This document shows positions 27,360 to 35,153 of a stretch of DNA of 64,000 nt, one piece after another. This DNA comes from CAZOZZ01 sp965262425 (GTDB lineage: Bacteria; Acidobacteriota; Terriglobia; 20CM-2-55-15), in contig OZ253536.1 in assembly GCA_965262425.1 (NCBI GenBank), positions 3,596,001 through 3,660,000 of the forward strand, read 5' to 3'. The notes below the pieces were generated by a model. The model was given only the letters and a program-made list of their open reading frames with translations. It was not told where the DNA came from and ran no database searches. Position 1 is the stretch's first letter. Each line of letters begins with the position of its first letter. The position numbers and the translations under genes were made by a program.

Positions 27360-28259
27360 TTACACACCTCCCGAAACATCCTCCCGGTTCGCCGATCCAA
27401 GTGAGCCCAACCATCCCGCAATCGCGACGCCGATGTCGTCGGGAGAGTCTTCCTGGATGAAGTGGACGCCCTTCACCGTCACCTCGGTTTGATTTCGCCA
27501 CGTCCTCGCAAACTCGCGCGGGCTTCCGGTCAAGATCGCTCCGGGTTCGGCATTGATGAACAGCTTTGGCAAGTCCGAATCCTTCAGCCAGTCCCCGTAG
27601 GCGGCGACGATTCGAGCAACGTCCTCCGGTTCTCCATCGATCGGAATTTCGCGAGGCCATGTCAGCGTCGGTCGCCGGGACTCGCCCGGTTCGAGAAATG
27701 GCCGCCGGTACTCGTTCATCTCATCGTCTGTCAGATTCCGGATCATCGAACCTGGCAGGATGTTTTCGACAAACACGTTCGTATCGAGCACCATGGCGTC
27801 ACCCGCGGGGGAACGGAGCGCCTCGAACACGTTCCGTGCCGCATCCGGCCACGTCGACCATATCAACGGCTGGACGATTGCTTCCATATACGCAATGCCC
27901 CGCACTTGATCCCGATGCCGGTTCGCCCAGTCGAAGCCAAGGGCGGATCCCCAGTCATGAACAACGAAAACTATGTCCCGGTCGATGCCGAGTTGCTCGT
28001 AAAGCGCGTCCAGGTATTTGCGGTGTTCAACGAAACGATAGCTATCCCGACCGCTGGGAGACAGCTTGGCCGAGTCTCCCATACCGATAAGGTCGGGCAC
28101 GATCACACGCCCTAATCCCTCCAGATGAGGTATGACGTTTCGCCACAGGTAGGACGAGGTCGGGTTTCCGTGAAGCAGAACGATGGGATCTCCCGATCCT
28201 GAATCGATGAGAGCCATACGGCTATCCAAAACGTCGACCATCTTCTTTTCGTAGCGCAT
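27360..28259 (-). CDS. dhaA: Haloalkane dehalogenase-like alpha/beta hydrolase
   Basis: A 299-residue alpha/beta hydrolase closest to haloalkane dehalogenases, which hydrolyse carbon-halogen bonds. The oxyanion/halide Asn lies in LLHGNPTSSYLWRN and the nucleophile is the Asp of VVHDWGSALGF, as in the HDWG nucleophile elbow of DhaA/LinB. The catalytic His is in TVKGVHFIQEDSPDDIG. ATG 28259 has GGAGAA about nine bases upstream. No signal peptide. Fully intact among damaged neighbours. The natural substrate may be a non-halogenated ester or epoxide; family assignment is firm, substrate is not. Confidence 0.88.
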   Translation of the reverse strand: MRYEKKMVDVLDSRMALIDSGSGDPIVLLHGNPTSSYLWRNVIPHLEGLGRVIVPDLIGMGDSAKLSPSGRDSYRFVEHRKYLDALYEQLGIDRDIVFVVHDWGSALGFDWANRHRDQVRGIAYMEAIVQPLIWSTWPDAARNVFEALRSPAGDAMVLDTNVFVENILPGSMIRNLTDDEMNEYRRPFLEPGESRRPTLTWPREIPIDGEPEDVARIVAAYGDWLKDSDLPKLFINAEPGAILTGSPREFARTWRNQTEVTVKGVHFIQEDSPDDIGVAIAGWLGSLGSANREDVSGGV

Positions 28260-28335
28260 GTCCGGGCGATTCTCCTTTAGACGTTGATCGAACCGTAAGT
28301 CTTTCCGCTCTTGATCGTGATGAATGGCTGCAACT

Positions 28336-28585
28336 TCAGGCCTCGGACCGGGGAATGTCCGGCGCGACCAGAGCGATCTTCCCGCGGGAAATCGCGACGT
28401 CCCGAACCGCTGATGGTCCCAGGGAAGGATCAACGACAAGCCCGCTCTGGACCATCATGTCATACCGCGTCTCACCCCGGCCTTGCCGGCGATCAAGCGC
28501 CCGTCGCACAAAGCGTCGGATGCGTCGAGCAACGCTACGCCGGCCGCCAGCCGCCGCAGAAAATCCCTCTGGATGGATTCATCAC
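28336..28585 (-). pseudogene. Amidohydrolase N-terminal remnant with Tat signal
   Basis: Short relic reading leftward. One frame has a Tat-like leader QRDFLRRLAAGVALLDA; after a frameshift a second frame gives YDMMVQSGLVVDPS and AVRDVAISRGKIALVAPDIP, the first beta-sheet of D-aminoacylase/dihydroorotase-type amidohydrolases. It stops at 28336 and no catalytic domain follows. It is adjacent to MITE-II copy 2. Confidence 0.7.
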
Positions 28586-28645
28586 GTGGACCCTCGGTCG
28601 GCGGACCGGACTTCACTCGGCCCGTCGACCCATCACGGGCGCCTA

Positions 28646-28933
28646 GGAGCCCGTGGTGGAAGTCTTTAGGGCCGCGCGCGCAGGGGTATTCGGGTCACAG
28701 GCGCGAAATGAGGAGCGGAACGATGCATAGTCCTCGTGACCGACGAATGACAAAGCCTGTGGCCCGAAGACCCCTGCGGCCTACGGGTTACGACGGCATG
28801 GGGCCAGCTGCGGTGAGACGTCCGATGGCAAGCATCGACGTCTTCGATGGGAACCATCGCCGTCGTCGTGGCGCCTTGCATCTAGCCCCATGGCGCTCGT
28901 AACGCGACCCTACAGACTTCCACCGCGGGCTCC
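28646..28933. mobile_element. MITE-II copy 2, TA target duplication
   Basis: About 288 bp, in opposite orientation to copy 1 and sharing most of its interior (including the stretch CATGGGGCCAGCTGCGG against CATGGGCCAGCTGCGG of copy 1, complement). Ends GGAGCCCGTGGTGGAAGTC and its near complement; flanked by TA at 28644-28645 and 28934-28935. It sits precisely at the stop codon of the dinB-type gene, whose TAG uses the duplicated TA plus the first base of the element. Confidence 0.88.
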
Positions 28934-29761
28934 TATGCCCAGGGGTTCTCGTCAGCGCTGGGACCGTAGATAGAAGGCACGGGGACATTCAGCAGACGGA
29001 GGTAAACGGTGAGCTGTCCGCGATGGTGATACCAGTGGTTGAGCATGATCGAACGAACAACTCCAATTCGCGGTACCGCCATCAACTCCTCGCCACCTTT
29101 GGTCGCTTTCCATGTCGCCATTGCCTTTTCATCATCGAGCCCGTCCAGGATTTCTCTCGCGGTACTGATGCTCTTGTCATAAGCGGCCATCAATTCTTCG
29201 GTGGAGGAAACGGTGGGCGCTTCACCAAAGTCAGGAACCTCGACCTCGTCCTGAGTCGTCATACCGGCAACATCTCCGGGTGCGGTCGCAACGTGCAGCG
29301 CAAGTTGCCCCAGGGACATAGATTTTTCGGGTCTTCCGCAGAATTTGTGGGTAAAACCGTCTTCCATCGCCGCTTGAGGAGACCACGGTGCTCGCCAAGC
29401 CTCAAGGCTTCCCTCGCAAGCTCGGCGGCTGCGCCGGCCTTGACCCTCGGCTGCGCTCCGCGGTGTCGGCTGGTGTGGGCGATGGGGAACGGGGCCTCCG
29501 GCGGGGGCTCCGGGCACCGGGTGTAGGCGTCCGACCGAAGTGGGTACTGGAATATTCGCCGTCGAACAAAAGAATAAGGTACTTTGTTTCAATTACTTAT
29601 GTGCGCACAGGCCTTTGGACTGCCCACAAATTCTGCGGAGGAGGCAATTTTTCATGAGGCTTCCACCCTAATTTATCGTTGGGCACGCGCTCCAGGACTC
29701 TCTTCGTGGTGGCTGCTTCCTGATCGAGTTCCATCAGAATTGAATCGACGATCCGTGGCAT
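28933..29761 (-). pseudogene. DinB-family protein, split by MITE-I copy B
   Basis: DinB/YfiT-type four-helix metal-binding protein, usually about 165 residues. The 5' part (ATG 29761, GGAG upstream) reads MPRIVDSILMELDQEAATTK through GWKPHEK; the 3' part reads MSLGQLALHVATAPG and ILNHW-type sequence VRSIMLNHWYHHRGQ, with the metal His residues, ending ADENPWA. Removing a 317-bp element and one 8-bp target copy joins them in frame to a 167-residue protein. As it stands the gene is disrupted near the end of the first helix. Confidence 0.92.
29329..29645 (-). mobile_element. MITE-I copy B (317 bp)
   Basis: Same 317-bp element as copy A, reverse orientation. Flanks are GATTTTTC (29321-29328) and AATTTTTC (29646-29653), an 8-bp duplication with one changed base. 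Interrupts the dinB-type gene. Confidence 0.93.
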
Positions 29762-29774
29762 GTTTGTCTCCTTG

Positions 29775-29843
29775 TTAACGCACATTACGCAGGTTAAACA
29801 GTTTTACGCAGATTACGCAGATTAACGCAGATCACGCAGATTG
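29775..29843 (+). repeat. Tandem ATTACGCAG/TTAACGCAG repeats
   Basis: Six or so imperfect copies of a 9-11 base unit (TTACGCAGATTACGCAGATT, AACGCAGATCACGCAG). Short-period intergenic repeat; spacing is far too short and irregular for CRISPR. Confidence 0.7.
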
Positions 29844-29908
29844 GGGAAGCAGGATGATCAACTCCCGTCCGGACGTCCGTCAAGAATGTGTAGGGCACGA
29901 CAACGCCA

Positions 29909-30330
29909 TCACCTTTCCGCCGCCGAAAGCTGGGGCTTAAAAGTGTAGCACCAGGCTTCGCCTTCGAGAACGGTCTGTCCGTCTTGACGCACCACCTGTA
30001 TCTTCAGACACGTAACGGGCTTGGTCTCGTGGAGGCTCACGACCTCGGCCTGGGCGGTGATCGTATCGTCGATAAAAACCGGGGCCGTAAACTTCCAGTT
30101 CTGGCTCAGAAACACGGTGCCCGGGCCGGGCATGTCCATGGCTACGAGAGCGTGGAGAAGGCCGGTTGTCAATCCTCCCTGACGACGAGTTTTCCGAACT
30201 TCGTCTTCCCGACAAACGCCTCATCAAAGTGAAGAGGGTTGAAGTCTCCCGTCATCTCCGCGAACGACTTGACGTGACCGGCGGTCAACCGGAGTGTCCT
30301 GCTGGCTTTCTGCCCGACAAGCAAGTCCAT
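29909..30330 (-). pseudogene. MaoC-like hydratase with a one-base frameshift
   Basis: Hot-dog-fold hydratase of the MaoC group. The first frame from ATG 30330 reads VKSFAEMTGDFNPLHFDEAF, containing the catalytic Asp/His, and runs to KFGKLVV; the second frame continues GGLTTGLLHALVAMD and FLSQNWKFTAPVFIDDT to a stop at 29909. One base is missing near 30178 (GTCGTC-AGGGAGG where a C before AGG would restore the frame and the usual Gln-Gly-Gly). With the base restored the protein has 140 residues, normal for the family. Either a real pseudogene or a sequencing error. Confidence 0.85.
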
Positions 30331-30437
30331 TCTCAGACTCCTTCGTGTCGGGGACCGAAGATCCGGAGTTCCGGCATCGACAGCCTCCACAAATATCTCG
30401 ATTCAGCAAAGTCGCCGCCAAGTGTATCATGTGGTTC

Positions 30438-30932
30438 ATGACGCCTACAGACTCCCCGGTCGTGGCCGCGCTCGAAGCGCTTGGCGTGGTGTTCGAGTTA
30501 ATCGACATCGATCCTGAGTTCGCCGACACCGCAGATTTCTGCGAGAAGTACGGGTACCCTCTGGACAAGTCGGCCAACACGATCCTCGTGGCTTCCAAAC
30601 GAGGGCCGAAGCAGTACGCCGCCTGCGTCGTCCTGGCCATTCATTTCCTGGACGTTAACAAGCGCGTCCGCAAGGTGATGGGAGTGTCCCGTGCATCCTT
30701 CGCTTCGGCGGACGAGATGATGGAGGTCACCGGCATGCAAGTCGGCGGCGTGACACCCTTCTCGCTCCCGAAAGACCTGCCGCTTTACGTCGACGCCCGG
30801 GTCATGCGTTCGGACTGGATCATCCTGGGCGGCGGTGGCCGAGATCTGAAGATCAAGACCTCTCCGGAAGTCTTCACCAAACTGGGAGCGGAAACAGTGG
30901 AAGACCTCGGGATGGAACCGAAGCCCCGTTAG
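30438..30932 (+). CDS. YbaK/EbsC-family aminoacyl-tRNA editing protein
   Basis: A 164-residue protein of the YbaK/ProX editing family, which deacylate mischarged tRNAs. Family marks are ALGVVFELIDIDPEFADTAD at the N terminus, the Lys of KSANTILVASK, and GGVTPFSLP near the centre, corresponding to the GGxSP/TPF substrate-binding loop. ATG 30438 or the ATG three codons earlier could be the start; ribosome site is weak. Divergent from the MaoC gene. Appears intact. Confidence 0.85.
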   Translation: MTPTDSPVVAALEALGVVFELIDIDPEFADTADFCEKYGYPLDKSANTILVASKRGPKQYAACVVLAIHFLDVNKRVRKVMGVSRASFASADEMMEVTGMQVGGVTPFSLPKDLPLYVDARVMRSDWIILGGGGRDLKIKTSPEVFTKLGAETVEDLGMEPKPR

Positions 30933-30949
30933 GTCGGGAAGAAGGGACC

Positions 30950-31078
30950 CTCAACGCAAAGACGCAAAAACAAACTGTCGCTTGCGATCAACAGGTGCGT
31001 TGTGGGTTGGCAAATCCGTTCACGAACACTGTCCCTCCGAACCAAACGGTTCTGCGTCTTTGCGTCTTTGCGTTGAGA
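30950..31078. repeat. Intergenic inverted repeat, CAACGCAAAGACGCAAA type
   Basis: Left arm CTCAACGCAAAGACGCAAAA and right arm TGCGTCTTTGCGTCTTTGCG then TTGAG are complementary and flank about 75 bases. Long hairpin of the same class as those at 17.4, 39.8, 41.5, 58.2 and 62.7 kb. Confidence 0.75.
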
Positions 31079-31598
31079 ATCCCCTCCCTTCCGATTGCTA
31101 CCCTAAAAACGATAGAGGTAAGACGCCTTGAAGAAGGTTCTCCGGTTCGTTGTCAGATAATCGCCTTCTCCCGGGACCCACTTTCCGTCACGGAAGTCCC
31201 GGCGTTCGATCAGAGAGCCGTAGCCCAGGTGGACGACGGTACCCGGCACCAGTTGGTACGAGGCCAGGAGATCGGTGAGAACTCGTTTCTGGCTGCTGTC
31301 GAACTGGATGAGGCTTCGCACGAAGAAGAACCTGCTGAACTGGTAGCGGGTCTTGGTGTTGACGATGTGGACGGTAAAGATTCGTTCTCCGGTCGTTTCG
31401 CGATCAAAACGGACATTCGTGTAGGAAATGTTCTGATTGATCTTGGTACTTGGTTGAAGCGTTATGTCGAGGTTGCCTGAGAAACTGTCACCCTGGAAGT
31501 GATCGACCGCGTCATACAGAATGCTCTTCCCAGCGTTGAGCCAGCCGTTGACATTAAGCCACTTCGTGAACTGCGCACCGCCCCATAGGTTCGCCTGG

Positions 31599-33039
31599 GA
31601 AAGTGTGCCAATCTTAGTTGGAAATTGAAACGGCTCCAAACCCTATGGTTTGATGGTATTGGAAGAAACAACATCAAGCCTGTAAGAGAAAGGAGCCGAG
31701 ATGAGCAGTCTGTTACGTTCGGTGAAGAAACGCAAGAAGTCGCGTGTGCTGGGTGAGGTCGAGGTCCTGAGCCGGGAGGAATACTCGGGACTGGAATTGG
31801 ACTCGAAGGTGGAGATGATTCGGGCGTTGATCCCACTGGGGTTGATGCACGTGGAGGAGTTGCTCGACGAGGAAGTGAAGGCGTTGGCGGGTGAGCGATA
31901 CGCGCGAAAGGAGGCGACGTTGAGGGGCCGGCGACACGGGAGTAATCCGGGGACCGTGGGGCTCGGGGGCCAGCGGGTGCCGGTTCGGGTGCCTCGAGTG
32001 CGCAGCGTGGCGGGCGGGGAGATTCCGCTTCGGAGCTACGAGGAACTCAGTCCGGATGGCGCGGTGAACGAACTGCTTCTCAGACGTGTGCTTTATGGGA
32101 TCTCCTGCCGGAACTACGAGTCGGCCGCGGAAGCGATTCCAGGAGCCATCGGATTGTCGAGCTCGACGGTGTCTCGAGGATTCGTCCAGGCGAGTGGGGC
32201 GAAACTTCGGGAGATGCAGGAGCGGGATCTGTCGGCCGAGGACGTGGTGGCGATCTTCCTGGACGGGAAAATGTTTGCCGACGCCACGATGGTTGTGGCC
32301 CTGGGCATCACAATTACGGGCGACAAACGCTTCTTAGGCTTCGTGGAGACGAGTACGGAGAACGAGCAGGTACTGACTCCGTTTCTCCGTTCATTGATGG
32401 AGCGAGGCCTGGACATCTCTGAAGGCGTGCTGGTGATCGTCGACGGCGGCAAAGGTCTGCGCGCGGCAGTCAAGCGGGCATTCGGTAATCGAGCCCTGGT
32501 CCAACGCTGCCAATGGCACAAACGCGAGAACGTGGTGAGCTACCTGTCGAAGACCGAGCAAGCCGCGTGGCGCAAGCGGCTTCAGCGTGCGTACCAGCGC
32601 CCGGAGTACAACGAAGCCCGGGCGGCCCTCGAACAGCTCCATGGAGAGCTCGAGGAGCGAAACCAATCGGCCGCTACGAGCCTTGAGGAAGGCCTGGAGG
32701 AGACCCTCACGTTGCATCGACTCGGCGTGTACGGGGTCCTGGGCCGTTCGTTCAAGACGACGAATTGCTTGGAATCGGTCAATGCCCTCGTCGAGGAAAG
32801 GTGCGCGAAGGTCGATCATTGGAAGAACTCGAGCCAGCGGCAGCGCTGGTTGGCGACGGCGCTCATCGACATCGAACCACGCTTGAGGAAGGTGATCGGC
32901 TACCGTCATCTTCCAAAGCTCCGCGAAGCCCTCAGGCGGGAGCTGAAGATTGAGGCGAAGACGTCGACGAGATCGAAGAAGAAGGTTGCGTGACCAATCG
33001 TGAGCCGTGGAGAGTTTCAACTAAGAATGGGATTGACTC
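31599..33039 (+). mobile_element. IS256-family insertion sequence, copy 2
   Basis: Second copy of the 1441-bp element, opposite orientation to copy 1. Flanked by TCGCCTGG on both sides (31591-31598 and 33040-33047). The two target sites resemble each other (CGCCTCGG and TCGCCTGG), hinting at a target preference. Interrupts the DUF5916 gene. Confidence 0.95.
31701..32993 (+). CDS. IS256-family transposase, copy 2
   Basis: 430-residue MULE-type DDE transposase with no amino-acid difference from copy 1 at 4740-6032. Same motifs: Asp in FLDGKMFAD, Asp in VIVDGGKG, CQWHKRENV, and Glu in CLESVNAL. GGAG precedes ATG 31701 by six bases. Intact and probably active. Confidence 0.95.
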   Translation: MSSLLRSVKKRKKSRVLGEVEVLSREEYSGLELDSKVEMIRALIPLGLMHVEELLDEEVKALAGERYARKEATLRGRRHGSNPGTVGLGGQRVPVRVPRVRSVAGGEIPLRSYEELSPDGAVNELLLRRVLYGISCRNYESAAEAIPGAIGLSSSTVSRGFVQASGAKLREMQERDLSAEDVVAIFLDGKMFADATMVVALGITITGDKRFLGFVETSTENEQVLTPFLRSLMERGLDISEGVLVIVDGGKGLRAAVKRAFGNRALVQRCQWHKRENVVSYLSKTEQAAWRKRLQRAYQRPEYNEARAALEQLHGELEERNQSAATSLEEGLEETLTLHRLGVYGVLGRSFKTTNCLESVNALVEERCAKVDHWKNSSQRQRWLATALIDIEPRLRKVIGYRHLPKLREALRRELKIEAKTSTRSKKKVA

Positions 33040-34240
33040 TCGCCTGGTTTCGGTTATAGGTCGTCCCCAACCAGGGTTCCCGGCCTCTCCGTACGTTTCC
33101 GCCAAAGTAACCCTGGCGGCTGAAATTCATATTCCAGTTCATTTGGACAGCCGTCTCAACCCCATCGTGCACGCGGTCCTCAGTACGCTGGATCCACAGA
33201 CCCGGAGAGATCTTCTTGAGCCAGCCGCTTGTCTCCGGATAGAAGTTCACTTCGCTAAAACTCTTGACGCCGGTTACACCCGTACGATTGATGAACGCAG
33301 TGTCCATCCGGAAGCCCTCGTCGTAGTGCTCCACTTGAGCGAACGTTCGGAATCGGAGAGTGTCGAAATTATAAGTAGCCTGCGCCGAACGCCCGCTGCT
33401 CGCCACTTTCCCGTCCGGGGACAGCGTGTCGGAATCGAGGAAAGTGGCGCTGACCTTCTGGCGGCCATCCAGACGAAACACGACATCCCCACCCACAACC
33501 TTGTTATGGCCCGAACCGAACCGCGTGTCGGTAACCAGCCCTCCGACATAGCTGGACGGGCCGAAGTTGTACATGGCACGCCCTATGTTGAACAACTTCC
33601 TCTCGCCCGCGTACTCGTTCGGGACATCCTCGATGACGCGGCACGGCGCCTCGTCCGCGGCTGACAGAAATCCGAAAATCGTTTTCCCCGCCGTTCCGGT
33701 GAGCTTCAAACCGATGTTGGGATCAATGATCCGGCGGGTATGGACAGCCGTGCGCATGTTGCTGTCGCCCCCGCTGCCGGCTACACTGAACAGGCTGCTG
33801 CCTTCCATGAAGAACGGGCGTTTCTCGTCGAAAAACACCGGAAAACGGTTGTTGACCTGGTTCTGGAACGCATCGCTTTCAACCTGGCTGAAGTCCGGGT
33901 TGAATGTCGATTCCAGTGTGATGGTCGAGGTGATGCCGTATTTCACACTGAGGCCGGCATCGGGATCCGAATTCGCAGGACTCCATTCGCCGGGACCGAG
34001 TCGGCTCTGGTTCAGCGAGTACGTTACACTTGGAATGACTTCGAGAAGCTTCGGTTGTTCCAGGTCGCTGAAAACGAGGGACGCGTGGCTGTCAAAAACC
34101 CATTGCCCGGGCAATAGCTCGGGCCACGCCCAGGACTGTCCCATTCTGCTGATCCGTCGCCAGAACAAAACACCCATGTCTACTTCGGCGCCGCCGCTGA
34201 AACGGATGGTCTGGAGCGAAATCCGAATCTCGGCGTTAGA

Positions 34241-34813
34241 CGTTCTCTGCATCGGTACTGATCGCTGCGACCAGCCCTCTGGCAACGTCGCGGGCATCCC
34301 GGACGTGTCGTCACGCGTCGCGTCGGCCACCAGCGTAGGCACGCCCTGGTCGATGGCCTACTGGGCGCACACCTTATCGTTGTCGATCAGCGCAACGGCA
34401 ACCCCGCTTCTAAGTAGCTCGTCGACGACGGCACGCCCCACTCTACCCGCTCCACACACGATGTAATGATTCGAAATCTGATCGAACATGCGCTGTCTCC
34501 GTTTACGACCGAAGTAATCCGCCAATTCCAGTTTGATGGCGAGGTCTGCCAGGACCGCGATCGATACCAACGTTACCGTCACACCGCTGATCATCAGCAA
34601 GGACCCAAAAATGCGGCCTTCAGTGCTCAACGGATGGAGTTCCGCGTACCCGACCGTGGTCAGCGTGATCAACGCCATGTAAAAGCTGTCGAACCAGTCC
34701 CAACCCTCGACCAGGTGAAAGCCCAGCGTCCCGATCCAGAGAACTGTGGTCAACAGGGCCAGGATCAACAGCAATCGACGAAAGGGCCGGGTCATCATGT
34801 TGACTACTCTCAT
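34241..34813 (-). pseudogene. Potassium channel with RCK/TrkA-N domain, truncated
   Basis: Two-helix potassium channel joined to a cytoplasmic NAD-binding RCK domain. Visible are the first helix (LLLILALLTTVLWIGTLGFH), the selectivity filter TLTTVGYAE, the second helix and the start of the RCK fold HYIVCGAGRVGRAVVDELL. A TAG stops the frame after NDKVCAQ (34358-34360); the same frame then gives AIDQGVPTLVADATRDDT and, after a one-base shift, ARGLVAAISTDAENV, both normal RCK sequence. At about 34240 it runs straight into the middle of a DUF5916 gene. Start is ATG 34813 or 34798. Confidence 0.88.
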
Positions 34814-34887
34814 CAACAATCTTGTATAGCAGGTTTGCGGTCGAAACAGGGGATGTTTGGGGCCGAGGCCCGAGGTCCAGGGCGTCT

Positions 34888-34975
34888 AAGTGGATTACGC
34901 GGATTGACGCAGATGCGCGGAGTCAGAAAGTCTTCTTCTGTCTGTCTCCGCGCCTCCGCGTTCGGAAACCACAAC
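34888..34975. repeat. Intergenic repeat, GATTACGCGGATTGACGCAG type
   Basis: Short-period repeats with a weak complementary arm (CTCCGCGCCTCCGCG). Same general class as the other CGCAG repeats; lies between the channel relic and MITE-III. Confidence 0.5.
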
Positions 34976-34983
34976 CGTCACTA

Positions 34984-35143
34984 GGAGCCTGCGCGGCAGA
35001 AGAGATCTACTGCGAAAGCGGTATAATCGGTCCAGATCTCCCCGATTTTTCGTTAAATAGAACCACTATTCGCCTCAAAATCGATAAAATCTGACCTCGA
35101 TCCTCCACTTTCTCGCTACGCTCCCTTCTGCCGCGCAGGCTCC
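34984..35143. mobile_element. MITE-III copy 1 (160 bp, TA target)
   Basis: 160 bp with inverted ends GGAGCCTGCGCGGCAGAAG and its complement CTTCTGCCGCGCAGGCTCC, flanked by TA at 34982-34983 and 35144-35145. The A/T-rich centre has GATTTTTCGTTAAATAG. It lies 10 bases beyond the stop of the gamma-glutamyltransferase gene and contains a TATAAT on the plus strand. Confidence 0.9.
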
Positions 35144-35153
35144 TAGCAGGCCG

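Larger units (their letters stand above)
31103..34243 (-). pseudogene. DUF5916 outer-membrane protein, 5'-truncated and split by IS256 copy 2
   Basis: Large exported protein of the DUF5916 family (N-terminal carbohydrate-binding-like domain, then a beta barrel). The segment 33040-34243 holds AEIRISLQTIRF, ESTFNPDFSQVESDAFQNQV and RFPVFFDEKRPFFMEG, all characteristic. At NRNQA the frame is broken by a 1441-bp element; beyond it 31103-31598 continues ANLWGGAQFTKWLNVNG to the barrel's last strand ASYLYRF. The first domain and signal peptide are absent: at about 34240 the sequence switches directly into the tail of a potassium-channel gene. The gene is thus dead twice over. Confidence 0.9.

Noticed and set aside
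29775..29843. Tandem ACGCAGATT units as a possible CRISPR array.
   Set aside because: Units are 9-11 bases with no spacers of constant size and no cas genes nearby.
34358..34360. TAG in the potassium-channel frame as a recoded (pyrrolysine) codon.
   Set aside because: It is followed within 60 bases by a frameshift and then by a fusion to an unrelated gene, so decay is the simpler reading.
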